From Bacteroidales bacterium (GTDB lineage: Bacteria; Bacteroidota; Bacteroidia; Bacteroidales; P3), in NCBI GenBank assembly GCA_017550405.1, contig JAFZPH010000005.1, positions 17,685 through 81,684 on the forward strand: a stretch of 64,000 nucleotides of DNA, given 5' to 3'. The notes beneath the pieces were generated by a model. It did not search any database, was not told the origin of the DNA, and saw only the letters and a list, made by a program, of their open reading frames with translations. Shown here in pieces: positions 15,550 through 23,810 of this stretch. Every line of letters starts with the position of its first letter. Position 1 is the first letter of the stretch. Both the position numbers and the translations under genes were made by a program.

Positions 15550-16746
15550 TTAGTCTTGGATGGCTTTGATGCCTGGGAGGACTTTTCCTTCGAGGTACTC
15601 GAGCATGGCACCGCCGCCGGTGGAGACATAGCTCATCTGGTCGGCGAGACCCATCTGCTTGACGGCAGCGACACTGTCGCCACCACCTACGGCAGCAAAG
15701 GAACCATGCTTGCAGGCCTCAGCAACACTCTGGGCGATGCTGTGGGTACCTTTGGCGAAGGTGCTGAGTTCGAAGACACCGGCAGGACCGTTCCAGAGGA
15801 TGGTCTTGCTGTTCATGATGATGTCGTGGATGGTCTTGCAGCTCTCGGGACCGCAGTCCATGCTCTCCCAACCATCGGGAACTTGGCCGGAGGGGACGAT
15901 ACGGGTATTGGCATCGTTGCCGAACTTGTCGCCAATGACACTGTCGATGGGGAGGGTGTACTTGACGCCCTTGGCCTCCATGCGGCACATGAGTTCGCGA
16001 GCCAGGTCGAGCTTGTCGTCCTCGCAGATGGAGTTGCCAATCTTGCCACCGAGGGCTTTGGTGAAGGTATAGCGCATGCCACCAATGATAATCATATTGT
16101 CCACCTTGTCGAGCAGATTCTCAAGGATGCCGATTTTGCTGCTGACCTTACTGCCACCGATGATGGCGGTGAAGGGACGGGGAGCATTGTGCATCAGTTT
16201 CTCGAGGTTGCGGACCTCGTTCTCCATGAGGAAGCCGAAGTATTTGTCTTCGGGGAAGAACTTGGCAATGACTGCAGTAGAGCTGTGCTCGCGGTGGGCG
16301 GCACCGAAAGCGTCGTTGATATAGCAGTCGCCGAGAGAGGCGAGCTTACGGGCGAATTCCTCGCCACCCTTGGTCTCCTCGGGATAGAAACGGATGTTTT
16401 CGAGCAACATCACTTCGCCTTCTTTCAACTCTTTAGCCATGGCTTCGGGACGGCCACTGCCAAGGAGTTCCTGGGTGAAATGAACTGGACGGTTGATAAG
16501 ACCCTCGAGATGTTTGGCGACAGGAGCAAGAGTGAACTCGGGTTCGAAACCGCCTTTCTTGGGACGGCCGAAGTGTGCCATGATGATGATGGCGGCACCA
16601 TCTTGCAGAAGCTTGTTGATGGTGGGGAGAGACTCGCGCATGCGAGTGTCGTCGGTGATATTCTTATTATCGTCCATGGGGACATTGAAATCCACACGGA
16701 GCAGGACCTTGCGTCCTCTAAAGTTTACATCTTTTATTGACTTCAT
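15550..16746 (-). CDS. pgk: Phosphoglycerate kinase
   Basis: A cytoplasmic glycolytic/gluconeogenic enzyme interconverting 1,3-bisphosphoglycerate plus ADP and 3-phosphoglycerate plus ATP. The 398-residue protein has the N-terminal substrate site (VLLRVDFNVPMDD, residues about 14-26), the basic-patch region (MAHFGRPK, EHSSTAVIAKF), the hinge/nucleotide motif GGSKVSSKIG near 195 and the C-terminal GGGDSVAAV near 350. The ATG at 16746 is preferred over a TTG two codons upstream. It is the last gene of a minus-strand unit (DUF2723, a small protein, atpB, pgk); the gap to atpB is 35 bases and a strong terminator follows. Association with atpB is unusual. Confidence 0.97.
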   Translation of the reverse strand: MKSIKDVNFRGRKVLLRVDFNVPMDDNKNITDDTRMRESLPTINKLLQDGAAIIIMAHFGRPKKGGFEPEFTLAPVAKHLEGLINRPVHFTQELLGSGRPEAMAKELKEGEVMLLENIRFYPEETKGGEEFARKLASLGDCYINDAFGAAHREHSSTAVIAKFFPEDKYFGFLMENEVRNLEKLMHNAPRPFTAIIGGSKVSSKIGILENLLDKVDNMIIIGGMRYTFTKALGGKIGNSICEDDKLDLARELMCRMEAKGVKYTLPIDSVIGDKFGNDANTRIVPSGQVPDGWESMDCGPESCKTIHDIIMNSKTILWNGPAGVFELSTFAKGTHSIAQSVAEACKHGSFAAVGGGDSVAAVKQMGLADQMSYVSTGGGAMLEYLEGKVLPGIKAIQD

Positions 16747-16781
16747 AAGCAACTATATTTTAGGTTAATAATTATCGTGAA

Positions 16782-17927
16782 CTAAGCTTCGGCATGATGG
16801 GGTTCGTGAACGGCCATGCCGATATACAGTGCAGAAAGCATGGTGAAGACAAAAGCCTGGATGTAAGCCACCAGACACTCCAGCACACTGATAAACACAC
16901 TGAATACAACCGAGATAACGGATACACCCGCACCCACACCCATGGAGAGGGTGTTGCTAATGATGAAGATGATGACCACGAAACCCAGGATGACGATGTG
17001 TCCGGCTGTCATGTTGGCAAATAGACGAATCATCAGCACGATGGGCTTGGTGAACACACCCACCAGCTCGACAATGGGCATGAGGGGGAATATCTTCAGC
17101 CACGCAGGGACACCCGGGGTGTTGAAGATATCAATCCAATAATGTTTGTTGCCACTAAGGTTGGTGATAAGGAAAGTGATGACGGCAAGGGTAGCGGTGA
17201 CAGCCAAATTGCCAGTGACATTGGCACCTGCCGGGAAGAAGGGGATGAGACCCATGCAGTTGGTGAAGAAAATGAAGAAGAAGAGTGTGAGCATGTAGGG
17301 CAGATATTTCTCATAGTGCTTCTCCCCTATCATGGGTCGCACTATGCTGTCGCGTACAAATACGACAAGCATCTCGACCAACGACTGGAGACCTTTGGGA
17401 GCTTGGTTCTCGCGTTTTTTGTATCCTTTCTTGGCGACCATGACAATGATGATGAGCAACAAAACGATTATCATGATGGCAGCGGAGACTTTGGTGATGG
17501 AGAAATCGAGCGGCTTGACAACATTGCCTGCAGCATCGAGACGGGGCTGCCCGTTCTCGTCGACACATATCACTTCCTCCTTCTCGATACCACCACCGAC
17601 AAGACGATAGCCTTTATAGTCGGCATGACCATGATGGAACTTGGAGGACATGAAAATGTCGAGGTGACCATCATTAATCAATATCACAGGCAAAGGAATG
17701 GCTACGGCATGTTCGACACCCGACTTGTCGAAATAGTCGAACATGTGCCAGGAATGAGCATCGGTGACATGGCCGATAATGGTAGAGCCTGGATTGAAAC
17801 CGGCATCATTTCCTTCCGCTGTTTCTTCTGTTGCTTCTTCTGCTGCCGCAGGTACCGGCTCCTGAGCAAAGGCCTGCATTCCGAAAAGGAAGGCCAGGAA
17901 AAACAGGAATGTGAAATACTTCTTCAT
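16782..17927 (-). CDS. atpB: F0F1 ATP synthase subunit a
   Basis: Subunit a of the membrane F0 sector, forming the proton half-channels against the c-ring. The 381-residue protein is of the long Bacteroidota type. A signal peptide (MKKYFTFLFFLAFLFGMQAFAQ) is followed by a periplasmic segment rich in Glu/Ala and His (SSKFHHGHADY) and then at least five membrane segments. The essential arginine is in MIRLFANMTAGH near residue 300. The usual neighbours (atpE, F, H, A, G) are absent: the gene is followed by pgk and preceded by a small putative DNA-binding protein and a DUF2723 membrane protein. Confidence 0.95.
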   Translation of the reverse strand: MKKYFTFLFFLAFLFGMQAFAQEPVPAAAEEATEETAEGNDAGFNPGSTIIGHVTDAHSWHMFDYFDKSGVEHAVAIPLPVILINDGHLDIFMSSKFHHGHADYKGYRLVGGGIEKEEVICVDENGQPRLDAAGNVVKPLDFSITKVSAAIMIIVLLLIIIVMVAKKGYKKRENQAPKGLQSLVEMLVVFVRDSIVRPMIGEKHYEKYLPYMLTLFFFIFFTNCMGLIPFFPAGANVTGNLAVTATLAVITFLITNLSGNKHYWIDIFNTPGVPAWLKIFPLMPIVELVGVFTKPIVLMIRLFANMTAGHIVILGFVVIIFIISNTLSMGVGAGVSVISVVFSVFISVLECLVAYIQAFVFTMLSALYIGMAVHEPHHAEA

Positions 17928-17948
17928 TGTATTAGGTTTTGAGTGTGT

Positions 17949-18221
17949 TTAATCAATGGATTTGGATGTATTGTTGAAAATGTCCACCTGCACGGTGTCG
18001 AAAAGACCCAGTTGGTTCAGCGGCTCGGCTTTGGAAGAGACCGACTTGTACTGCTTCAAGGTCTCGCGAACCATCCGCCTCACGGCCTCAGGACAGCTGA
18101 TGTGAAACTCTTTTGCGTAGAGCTTCAGCACCTCACCCTCCCTCTGTGGGAGGGTGATGCTGATTTTTTTCGCTTTCTTGACTTTGGCCTTTTTGACCTG
18201 TGAGGTGGTTTTCATAGGCAT
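17949..18221 (-). CDS. Small ribbon-helix-helix-like protein with QLGLF motif
   Basis: A 90-residue basic protein. A lysine-rich N terminus (VKKAKVKKAKK) leads into a beta strand (KISITLPQ) and two helices (EVLKLYAKEF, CPEAVRRMVRETLKQYK), the order expected of a CopG/MetJ-type ribbon-helix-helix DNA-binding fold. The C-terminal segment contains QLGLF (about residue 70), which resembles the sliding-clamp-binding consensus QL(S/D)LF. It starts two bases after the stop of the DUF2723 gene and ends 21 bases before atpB, so it is cotranscribed with them. Neither DNA binding nor clamp binding is demonstrated; no named family was recognised. Confidence 0.65.
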   Translation of the reverse strand: MPMKTTSQVKKAKVKKAKKISITLPQREGEVLKLYAKEFHISCPEAVRRMVRETLKQYKSVSSKAEPLNQLGLFDTVQVDIFNNTSKSID

Positions 18222-18223
18222 AA

Positions 18224-21200
18224 TTAAAAGGTGTAGCCGTGCTGGGCAAGCGCTTGCTTCGCTTGTTCGGCACGGGTGTTGTCATGGAGAATCTCGGTGG
18301 CCAAGCGGCTGAGGGTGTAGAGAATCTGGCAAGATTCCTCAATGTTGGATTTGACTCCGGGCGCTTTGGGCGTGCCGTTATACTGGGAAAAGTATTCCAG
18401 GTTCTGATCGTAGTACTTATAGATGCCGTCCCAGATAGAGGAAGCACGTTCGGCACCATAGACATCGTAATACAGGTCGATGAGGATTACGCTGTATTTG
18501 TCGTAGGCGAAGTTGGACTCGGGGAAGTTGGCATCGCTAATCTCAAGCAGCTTGCGTGCGCGCGCAGTGTCGCCTTTCTCCAACAGTTCGCGAGCGGCGA
18601 TACTGAAGGTTTGACGCTGCACGGTACCCATATTGATGCTGACGGGATCGACATAAATGTCGGCATTGAGGTTGCCCCATTCCAAAGGATGGAGTTGGCC
18701 CTGATCATCCTTGTATCCTTCGATATAGTAATCGTAGGTCTCTTCGGAGAAACTCTGAAGATGATACTGATTATCGCGCTTGTCGAAGAGTACGGGCTGA
18801 GCCACTTTTGCATCAAACGGAATGAGCTTGTAATTCATCCCATCCTGAACAATATAGTTGCGGATAACAGGGAACACATCCTGGATATAGCTGGGGTTCA
18901 TGATATTGATATCACGCATAAACTTGTTGGTTCCGATGATATCCAGCATCATGAGCTCGTGACGGAAGAGGCTTCCTTTGTTAATCTGCCACTTGATAAC
19001 GGGATCAACCTTGTCGGCAATAGCGGCAGGGATAATACCCTTCTCAACCAAGGCGGGAACATCAAGTGTAATCTTGAAGCGGGTGGTGGGCAGCACAATT
19101 GCCTGCTCGCCACGTGCATCGCGGGAAGTGAACTTCTCAGGATTATCACGCAGCAATGCCAGCACATCGGTCACCTCGAAATAGTCGTTAGTCTTATCCT
19201 GCAGATAGATAAGATCCTTGCCTAAACCATAGAAGTCCTTCGTGAGGGTGAAGGGCATGGCTTCGGACTCATACAGTTTGTTGAAGAGCTGCTCCACATA
19301 CCAGTGCATGCCCGAGAGGGTATAGTTGAGGATGCGGACATCGGTGCGGAAGCCTTCAACCTCCTGCGCGTACCAGAGCGGGAAGGTGTCGTTATCGCCG
19401 AAGGTAATCAGTACGCCATTCTTGTCGACGGATGCCAGATAGTTCTTGGCAAAGTCGCGGGCAGCGTATTTCTCCGAACGGTCGTGGTCGTCCCAGTTCT
19501 CAGAAGCCATCAAGATGGGGGCTGCAAACAAGCAGAGGAGGAAGACCACAGGCATAACGAACTTATACAGCTGTTCTTTCTTCAACAGGCGTGTAATCCA
19601 ATCGGCAAGGGCCATCACTGCCAAACCTATCCAGATGGCAAAGAAGCTGAATGAACCCACAAAAGCGTAGTCACGTTCGCGCGGCTGACGGGGAGGCATG
19701 TTCAAATAGATGCCGATGGCAATACCCGTCATGAAGAACATGATGAAGACAATGAAAGCATCCTTTTTGTTGCGCATGATATGGTAAACCAGACCACACA
19801 GGCCAAGCAACAGCGGGAGGAGATAATAGACGTTGCGGGCTTTGTTGTTCTTCATGTGGTCGGGAAGATTATCCTGAGGTCCTAAACGGGCTTCGTCGAT
19901 AGCCTTGATGCCACAGATCCAGTTGCCGTTGACATAATCGCGGGTGCCATTATCGTTGAAATAGTGACCCTGGATGTCGTTCTGACGGCCTGCGAAGTTC
20001 CACATGAAATAACGCCAATACATAAAGCCCATCTGGTAGCCATGGAAGAATTTGAAATTCTGAGCTGCAGTGGGTTTATGGTCACCACGGCATTTGCCTG
20101 CCCAGTACTCGTAGAACTGAGGATGGCGGCGGGAGTTGTCGTCGCTCCACATGCGGGGGAACACACCGGTATGATTCTGACGGTAGATGAATTTCTGCTG
20201 ATGGGAGGCCGGGATGTAACGGTCACGACCCTGCTCATCCTTTCCACGCACATATTTGGTATAGCCCTCCTTGGCATCAATCGGTTTGCCAGCGGTGTAG
20301 TACTGACCGGTGAAGAGCGGTGTGTCGCCATACTGCTCACGTCCCAGATATGCACGCATGGCTACGGCATCCTTGGGGGCGTTCTCGTTGAGGGGTGTGT
20401 TTGTATTGGCACGAATCACCAAAAGGAAGAATGTCGAATAGCCAATAACCAGCATCAAGAATCCCAAGATGGCGGAATTGATAACGGGTCTGTTCTTCTT
20501 CTTGGCGGAGGTATACCAAAGTCCCCACACAACCAAAGCAGAGAGCAACAGGAAGAATACAATCGTACCCGTGTTGAAAGGCAGATGCAGTGTATTGACA
20601 AAGAAGACGTCGAAAGCGGAGTCGACATTCACTATGCCTGGGATGATGCCCCACAGAATCAAGGCGAGCAACACCACGGAGATAACGCCACTCCAGATGA
20701 AACCCTTGACAGTTGTCTTGGGCCATTTACGGAAGTAGACCACGTAAACAATGGCAGGAACAGTAAGGAGGTTCAACAGGTGGACACCGATAGCGATGCC
20801 TACCAAAAGGCAGACCAATACCAGCCAACGCAATGAGTGGGGATCGTCAGCCTGTTCCTCCCACTTCAAGATAGCCCAGAACACAATGGAAGTGAAGAAT
20901 GACGACATGGCATATACCTCGCCTTCCACAGCTGAGAACCAGAAGGTGTCGCTAAACGTATAAGCCAATGCACCGACAATACCGGCAGCGTATACCGCCC
21001 AGGTGCGAACATCCTTCAAATCGGGGTTCTTGGGGTCGGGAAGCAGATGCTTGGCCAACAAAGTGATGCTCCAGAACAGGAACAGAATTGTAAAGCCACT
21101 GCACACAGCCGACATCACATTGACAGCATGTGCCACATTCTCGGGTGAGGAAAACATGGAGAACATTCTTCCTATCAACTGGAAGGAAGGTGCTCCCGGA

Positions 21201-21352
21201 GGGTGTCCCACTTGAAGTTTGTTTGCGGTGGCAATGTACTCGCCACAATCCCACCACGATGCAGTAGCTTCGGCAGTGAGGATGTAAACAGCACAGGCTA
21301 TGATGCATATCACCCAGCCTATGATGTTGTTCATCAGATGGTATCTTTTCAT
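18224..21352 (-). CDS. DUF2723 membrane protein (putative O-mannosyltransferase-like)
   Basis: A 1042-residue polytopic membrane protein. The N-terminal DUF2723 domain contains TAEATASWWDCGEYIATANKL and VGHPPGAPSFQLIGR near residues 27-62, the most conserved part of the family, followed by about ten further hydrophobic segments up to residue 620. The C-terminal half is soluble (from about 620), with ENWDDHDRSEKYAARDFAKN and a helical end. The family is distantly related to GT-C protein O-mannosyltransferases and is common in Bacteroidota, where an envelope glycosylation role is suspected but unproven. It heads the unit with the small protein, atpB and pgk. Confidence 0.88.
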   Translation of the reverse strand: MKRYHLMNNIIGWVICIIACAVYILTAEATASWWDCGEYIATANKLQVGHPPGAPSFQLIGRMFSMFSSPENVAHAVNVMSAVCSGFTILFLFWSITLLAKHLLPDPKNPDLKDVRTWAVYAAGIVGALAYTFSDTFWFSAVEGEVYAMSSFFTSIVFWAILKWEEQADDPHSLRWLVLVCLLVGIAIGVHLLNLLTVPAIVYVVYFRKWPKTTVKGFIWSGVISVVLLALILWGIIPGIVNVDSAFDVFFVNTLHLPFNTGTIVFFLLLSALVVWGLWYTSAKKKNRPVINSAILGFLMLVIGYSTFFLLVIRANTNTPLNENAPKDAVAMRAYLGREQYGDTPLFTGQYYTAGKPIDAKEGYTKYVRGKDEQGRDRYIPASHQQKFIYRQNHTGVFPRMWSDDNSRRHPQFYEYWAGKCRGDHKPTAAQNFKFFHGYQMGFMYWRYFMWNFAGRQNDIQGHYFNDNGTRDYVNGNWICGIKAIDEARLGPQDNLPDHMKNNKARNVYYLLPLLLGLCGLVYHIMRNKKDAFIVFIMFFMTGIAIGIYLNMPPRQPRERDYAFVGSFSFFAIWIGLAVMALADWITRLLKKEQLYKFVMPVVFLLCLFAAPILMASENWDDHDRSEKYAARDFAKNYLASVDKNGVLITFGDNDTFPLWYAQEVEGFRTDVRILNYTLSGMHWYVEQLFNKLYESEAMPFTLTKDFYGLGKDLIYLQDKTNDYFEVTDVLALLRDNPEKFTSRDARGEQAIVLPTTRFKITLDVPALVEKGIIPAAIADKVDPVIKWQINKGSLFRHELMMLDIIGTNKFMRDINIMNPSYIQDVFPVIRNYIVQDGMNYKLIPFDAKVAQPVLFDKRDNQYHLQSFSEETYDYYIEGYKDDQGQLHPLEWGNLNADIYVDPVSINMGTVQRQTFSIAARELLEKGDTARARKLLEISDANFPESNFAYDKYSVILIDLYYDVYGAERASSIWDGIYKYYDQNLEYFSQYNGTPKAPGVKSNIEESCQILYTLSRLATEILHDNTRAEQAKQALAQHGYTF

Positions 21353-21404
21353 AGTTTTAAAGGTAGAATAATTTGTAATTCTGATTGTTTTCTAACTATA
21401 ATAT

Positions 21405-22658
21405 TCAATCGCGATTGATAGGCATTGTCATACAACGGGCGCCACCACCTGCACGGGGCAGCTCACTTGCCTTGACAGTGACCACAAACTTGTCATAATC
21501 ATTCATGTTGACCTTGCCACTGCACACATCGTCAGCATCCAAGACACTGAAGCCTGCATTGTTCAGGCTTTCGATAGTGTTGAGATTACGCTCATAGCCT
21601 ATCACCTTCCCATCGCCCAATGCGAAGAAGTTAGCACCGCTGTGCCACTGCTCTCGGTCTTGATACCACGAATCGTAGCCTCCACAGAAGACCGGTTCCA
21701 TATCCATACCGCAAAGTTTGAGACCCTGGAGGATGTTGTCGCATTCTGACACCTTCATCTTTCCATTGTCCAACTCGATAAGCGTGGTGGACTTGCCGGT
21801 GAAACGGCCGACTTTATCAAGCATGGGTTGATAAACCATACACTGATGACTGCCCAGGAAAGTATGCACCATGTCGAGATGAATGAACGAATCGGGTTTG
21901 TGGGGCAATTCCTGGACAAGGATACGGAATTGCTTGCGCTCTTGGGCAAACTTATCAGCCAGATATTTGATACCCTTATAATTGGTACGAATACCCAAAC
22001 CGATGCACATCAAGTCGGGACCGGCGATTTGAACATCACCGCCTTCTGTCCGTGCACTGGGATTCTCATCCTGAGCACAGAAAGTATTGGCACGGAAATA
22101 GTCTTCGAAAATAGACTTATAGATAAGTGTCTCGCGCTCGCGGACTTTGAAAGACATTGAATTAATCAGCACTTCATTGTAGACCGACGAAGAGGCGTCG
22201 CGAGTGAAGAAAAGATTGTAAAGAGGTTTAAGGGTGAAACGAGAATCCTTGAAAGAATGAGGGTCGGTATCTTCATGGAAAGGCACGCCTTCTATCAACT
22301 CTTTGGCTAATTGGTCACTAGGATGACACATCAACTCGTCGATGAGGTGAGCACAACCGTCCAACTGACAGCTCTTGGTTACAATCACCTGACGCACATC
22401 GTCGTTCTCCATCAAGTCGGCCAGTATTTCCTCAACGTAATACACCTTTGTCCATTTCTCAAATACCCCGCAGAAAGAAGAATATTCCTTGTCAACAATA
22501 TGTTTGCTGAGAATATCGCTGTAAAGCGCATCGTTGGCATTTTCGGGGGTCATTCGCTCAATCTCTATTCCTGGCCGATGCAACAGAACAGCATTAAGCC
22601 GCCCATACTCGCTCGACACATTTACTGCCGTTTTTACATTATCGTTTTTTTCTGTCAT
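21405..22658 (-). CDS. arcA: Arginine deiminase
   Basis: A 417-residue enzyme that hydrolyses arginine to citrulline and ammonia, the first step of the arginine deiminase pathway. The amidinotransferase-superfamily motifs are in place: FFTRDASSSV, EGGDVQ, HLDMVHTFLG and the C-terminal nucleophile Cys409 in GGGARCMTMPINR. Carbamoyltransferase and carbamate kinase genes of the pathway are not in the window. It has its own promoter core 71-79 bases upstream (TATATTTGC) and lies 52 bases before the DUF2723 gene. Together with two S9 peptidases it points to peptide/amino-acid catabolism. Confidence 0.93.
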   Translation of the reverse strand: MTEKNDNVKTAVNVSSEYGRLNAVLLHRPGIEIERMTPENANDALYSDILSKHIVDKEYSSFCGVFEKWTKVYYVEEILADLMENDDVRQVIVTKSCQLDGCAHLIDELMCHPSDQLAKELIEGVPFHEDTDPHSFKDSRFTLKPLYNLFFTRDASSSVYNEVLINSMSFKVRERETLIYKSIFEDYFRANTFCAQDENPSARTEGGDVQIAGPDLMCIGLGIRTNYKGIKYLADKFAQERKQFRILVQELPHKPDSFIHLDMVHTFLGSHQCMVYQPMLDKVGRFTGKSTTLIELDNGKMKVSECDNILQGLKLCGMDMEPVFCGGYDSWYQDREQWHSGANFFALGDGKVIGYERNLNTIESLNNAGFSVLDADDVCSGKVNMNDYDKFVVTVKASELPRAGGGARCMTMPINRD

Positions 22659-22728
22659 ATACCTTAATTAGTTGTTGTACGCTATATTGCAGCATCTTTC
22701 ATTCATGATACCACATTTCGCAGATTCT

Positions 22729-22737
22729 GCAAATATA
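22729..22737 (-). promoter_or_regulatory. Promoter core of arcA
   Basis: TATATTTGC on the minus strand in AT-rich DNA, 71-79 bases before the arcA start, fitting the -7 consensus. The leader would be about 65 bases. Confidence 0.5.
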
Positions 22738-22970
22738 CGATTTTTTTCTGATACTTTGACATAATATATAGTTTTTTTGCACTATTTTTCAACAATCACA
22801 CTCCATTCCAGCGCTTTTCACAAGTGCATCCACCCCTATACAAGATAAAATGAGGAAAGATTTTGGGGGTCCTTTGGGGGACAATCAGACTCTCTCCTAT
22901 CCCTCTTTTCGTCCTATTTCTTTCGTGCAACAAGAGGGATGAGGGCAGGGTTAGCTAAAGAGAAAAAGAA
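22738..22970. other. Non-coding stretch upstream of arcA
   Basis: AT-rich promoter-proximal DNA, then a G/T- and C/T-rich stretch including TTTTGGGGGTCCTTTGGGGG. No coding potential, RNA gene or repeat was recognised. Confidence 0.5.
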
Positions 22971-23006
22971 AGGGAGACTGATGTCAAGATGACAACCTGT
23001 CTCCCT
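22971..23006 (-). terminator. Terminator of the 23037-23750 gene
   Basis: The arms AGGGAGAC and GTCTCCCT enclose an inner TGTCA/TGACA stem. On the minus strand the hairpin is followed by a T/C-rich tract (TTCTTTTTCTC). It lies 30 bases past the stop codon. Confidence 0.75.
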
Positions 23007-23036
23007 TGCTGGTGTAGCCCCAGTGTCAGGAATGGA

Positions 23037-23750
23037 CTATCTGAAGGGGATTTGATAGCCGACGGTCAGCAACAATGCAAAGTTGTTGCCAAGCGGAACA
23101 GTAGCATTAGAATTGTTGTTCTCAATGATCTTCAACACATCGGGGGCAGAGTTGACAGCCATGAATCCATAGTCTAGCTGCAACATGACAGAAAGGTCTT
23201 GATATTCATAGCCCACTCCCAAGAGAAAGCCGACGTCCAGACGATTCATCACATCAAAAGCCGACACTTTCATCTTATAATTCTGGTCGCTCTGCGGCAA
23301 TCCACGAGTAAACTTTCTGTCGCTATAAGACCCGAGCAAACCAATATTGACGGCAGGACCCACCGAGAGGAGGGCAAAATGTCCCGGCATACGGATAGGC
23401 AACTCATATCGGAAAAATGCCAAGATGGGAATCTGGGCATACCAAACATCATAAGAACCCTCACGGATAGACATGTTCTTTTCAAGAACCTCTTTGTAAT
23501 TACAACCGCGACGGACAATGTTGATACCCGACTGCAGGCGGAAAACCTCGGCCATCAACGATGCCGACTGAGTGAAACCATAGGTGACAAAACCTCCAAT
23601 GTTGGCAGCCAGTATGGGCGAATTGTCTGCTAAATCATCCACATGGGTGGCAAAACCAACACCTGCACGTACTCCGTAATTCAGGAACTGTGCTTGAGTC
23701 GAGGTAGCAAAGGCTGTGACAATAGTCAATAATATCAAAATCCTTTTCAT
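23037..23750 (-). CDS. PorT-family outer-membrane beta-barrel protein
   Basis: A 237-residue protein with a clear signal peptide (MKRILILLTIVTAFATSTQAQ) starting at the ATG at 23750; an in-frame ATG five codons upstream is the alternative. The mature part begins FLNYGVRAGVGFATH and continues as alternating strands (ANIGGFVTYGFTQSASLMAEVF, GFLLGVGYEYQDLSVMLQLDYGF), ending LLTVGYQIPFR, the aromatic C-terminal strand expected for outer-membrane insertion. This is the layout of the PorT/OMP_b-brl_2 family. It follows the DPP IV gene by 60 bases and may be cotranscribed. Function unknown. Confidence 0.78.
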   Translation of the reverse strand: MKRILILLTIVTAFATSTQAQFLNYGVRAGVGFATHVDDLADNSPILAANIGGFVTYGFTQSASLMAEVFRLQSGINIVRRGCNYKEVLEKNMSIREGSYDVWYAQIPILAFFRYELPIRMPGHFALLSVGPAVNIGLLGSYSDRKFTRGLPQSDQNYKMKVSAFDVMNRLDVGFLLGVGYEYQDLSVMLQLDYGFMAVNSAPDVLKIIENNNSNATVPLGNNFALLLTVGYQIPFR

Positions 23751-23810
23751 ATTTCTTGAATTCATTGTTTTTCTTTAAATATATTTTTTGTTCCGTCGGA
23801 AGATTGTCGA

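Noticed and set aside
15556..16740. 394-codon plus-strand frame opposite pgk
   Set aside because: Antisense shadow of a complete phosphoglycerate kinase.
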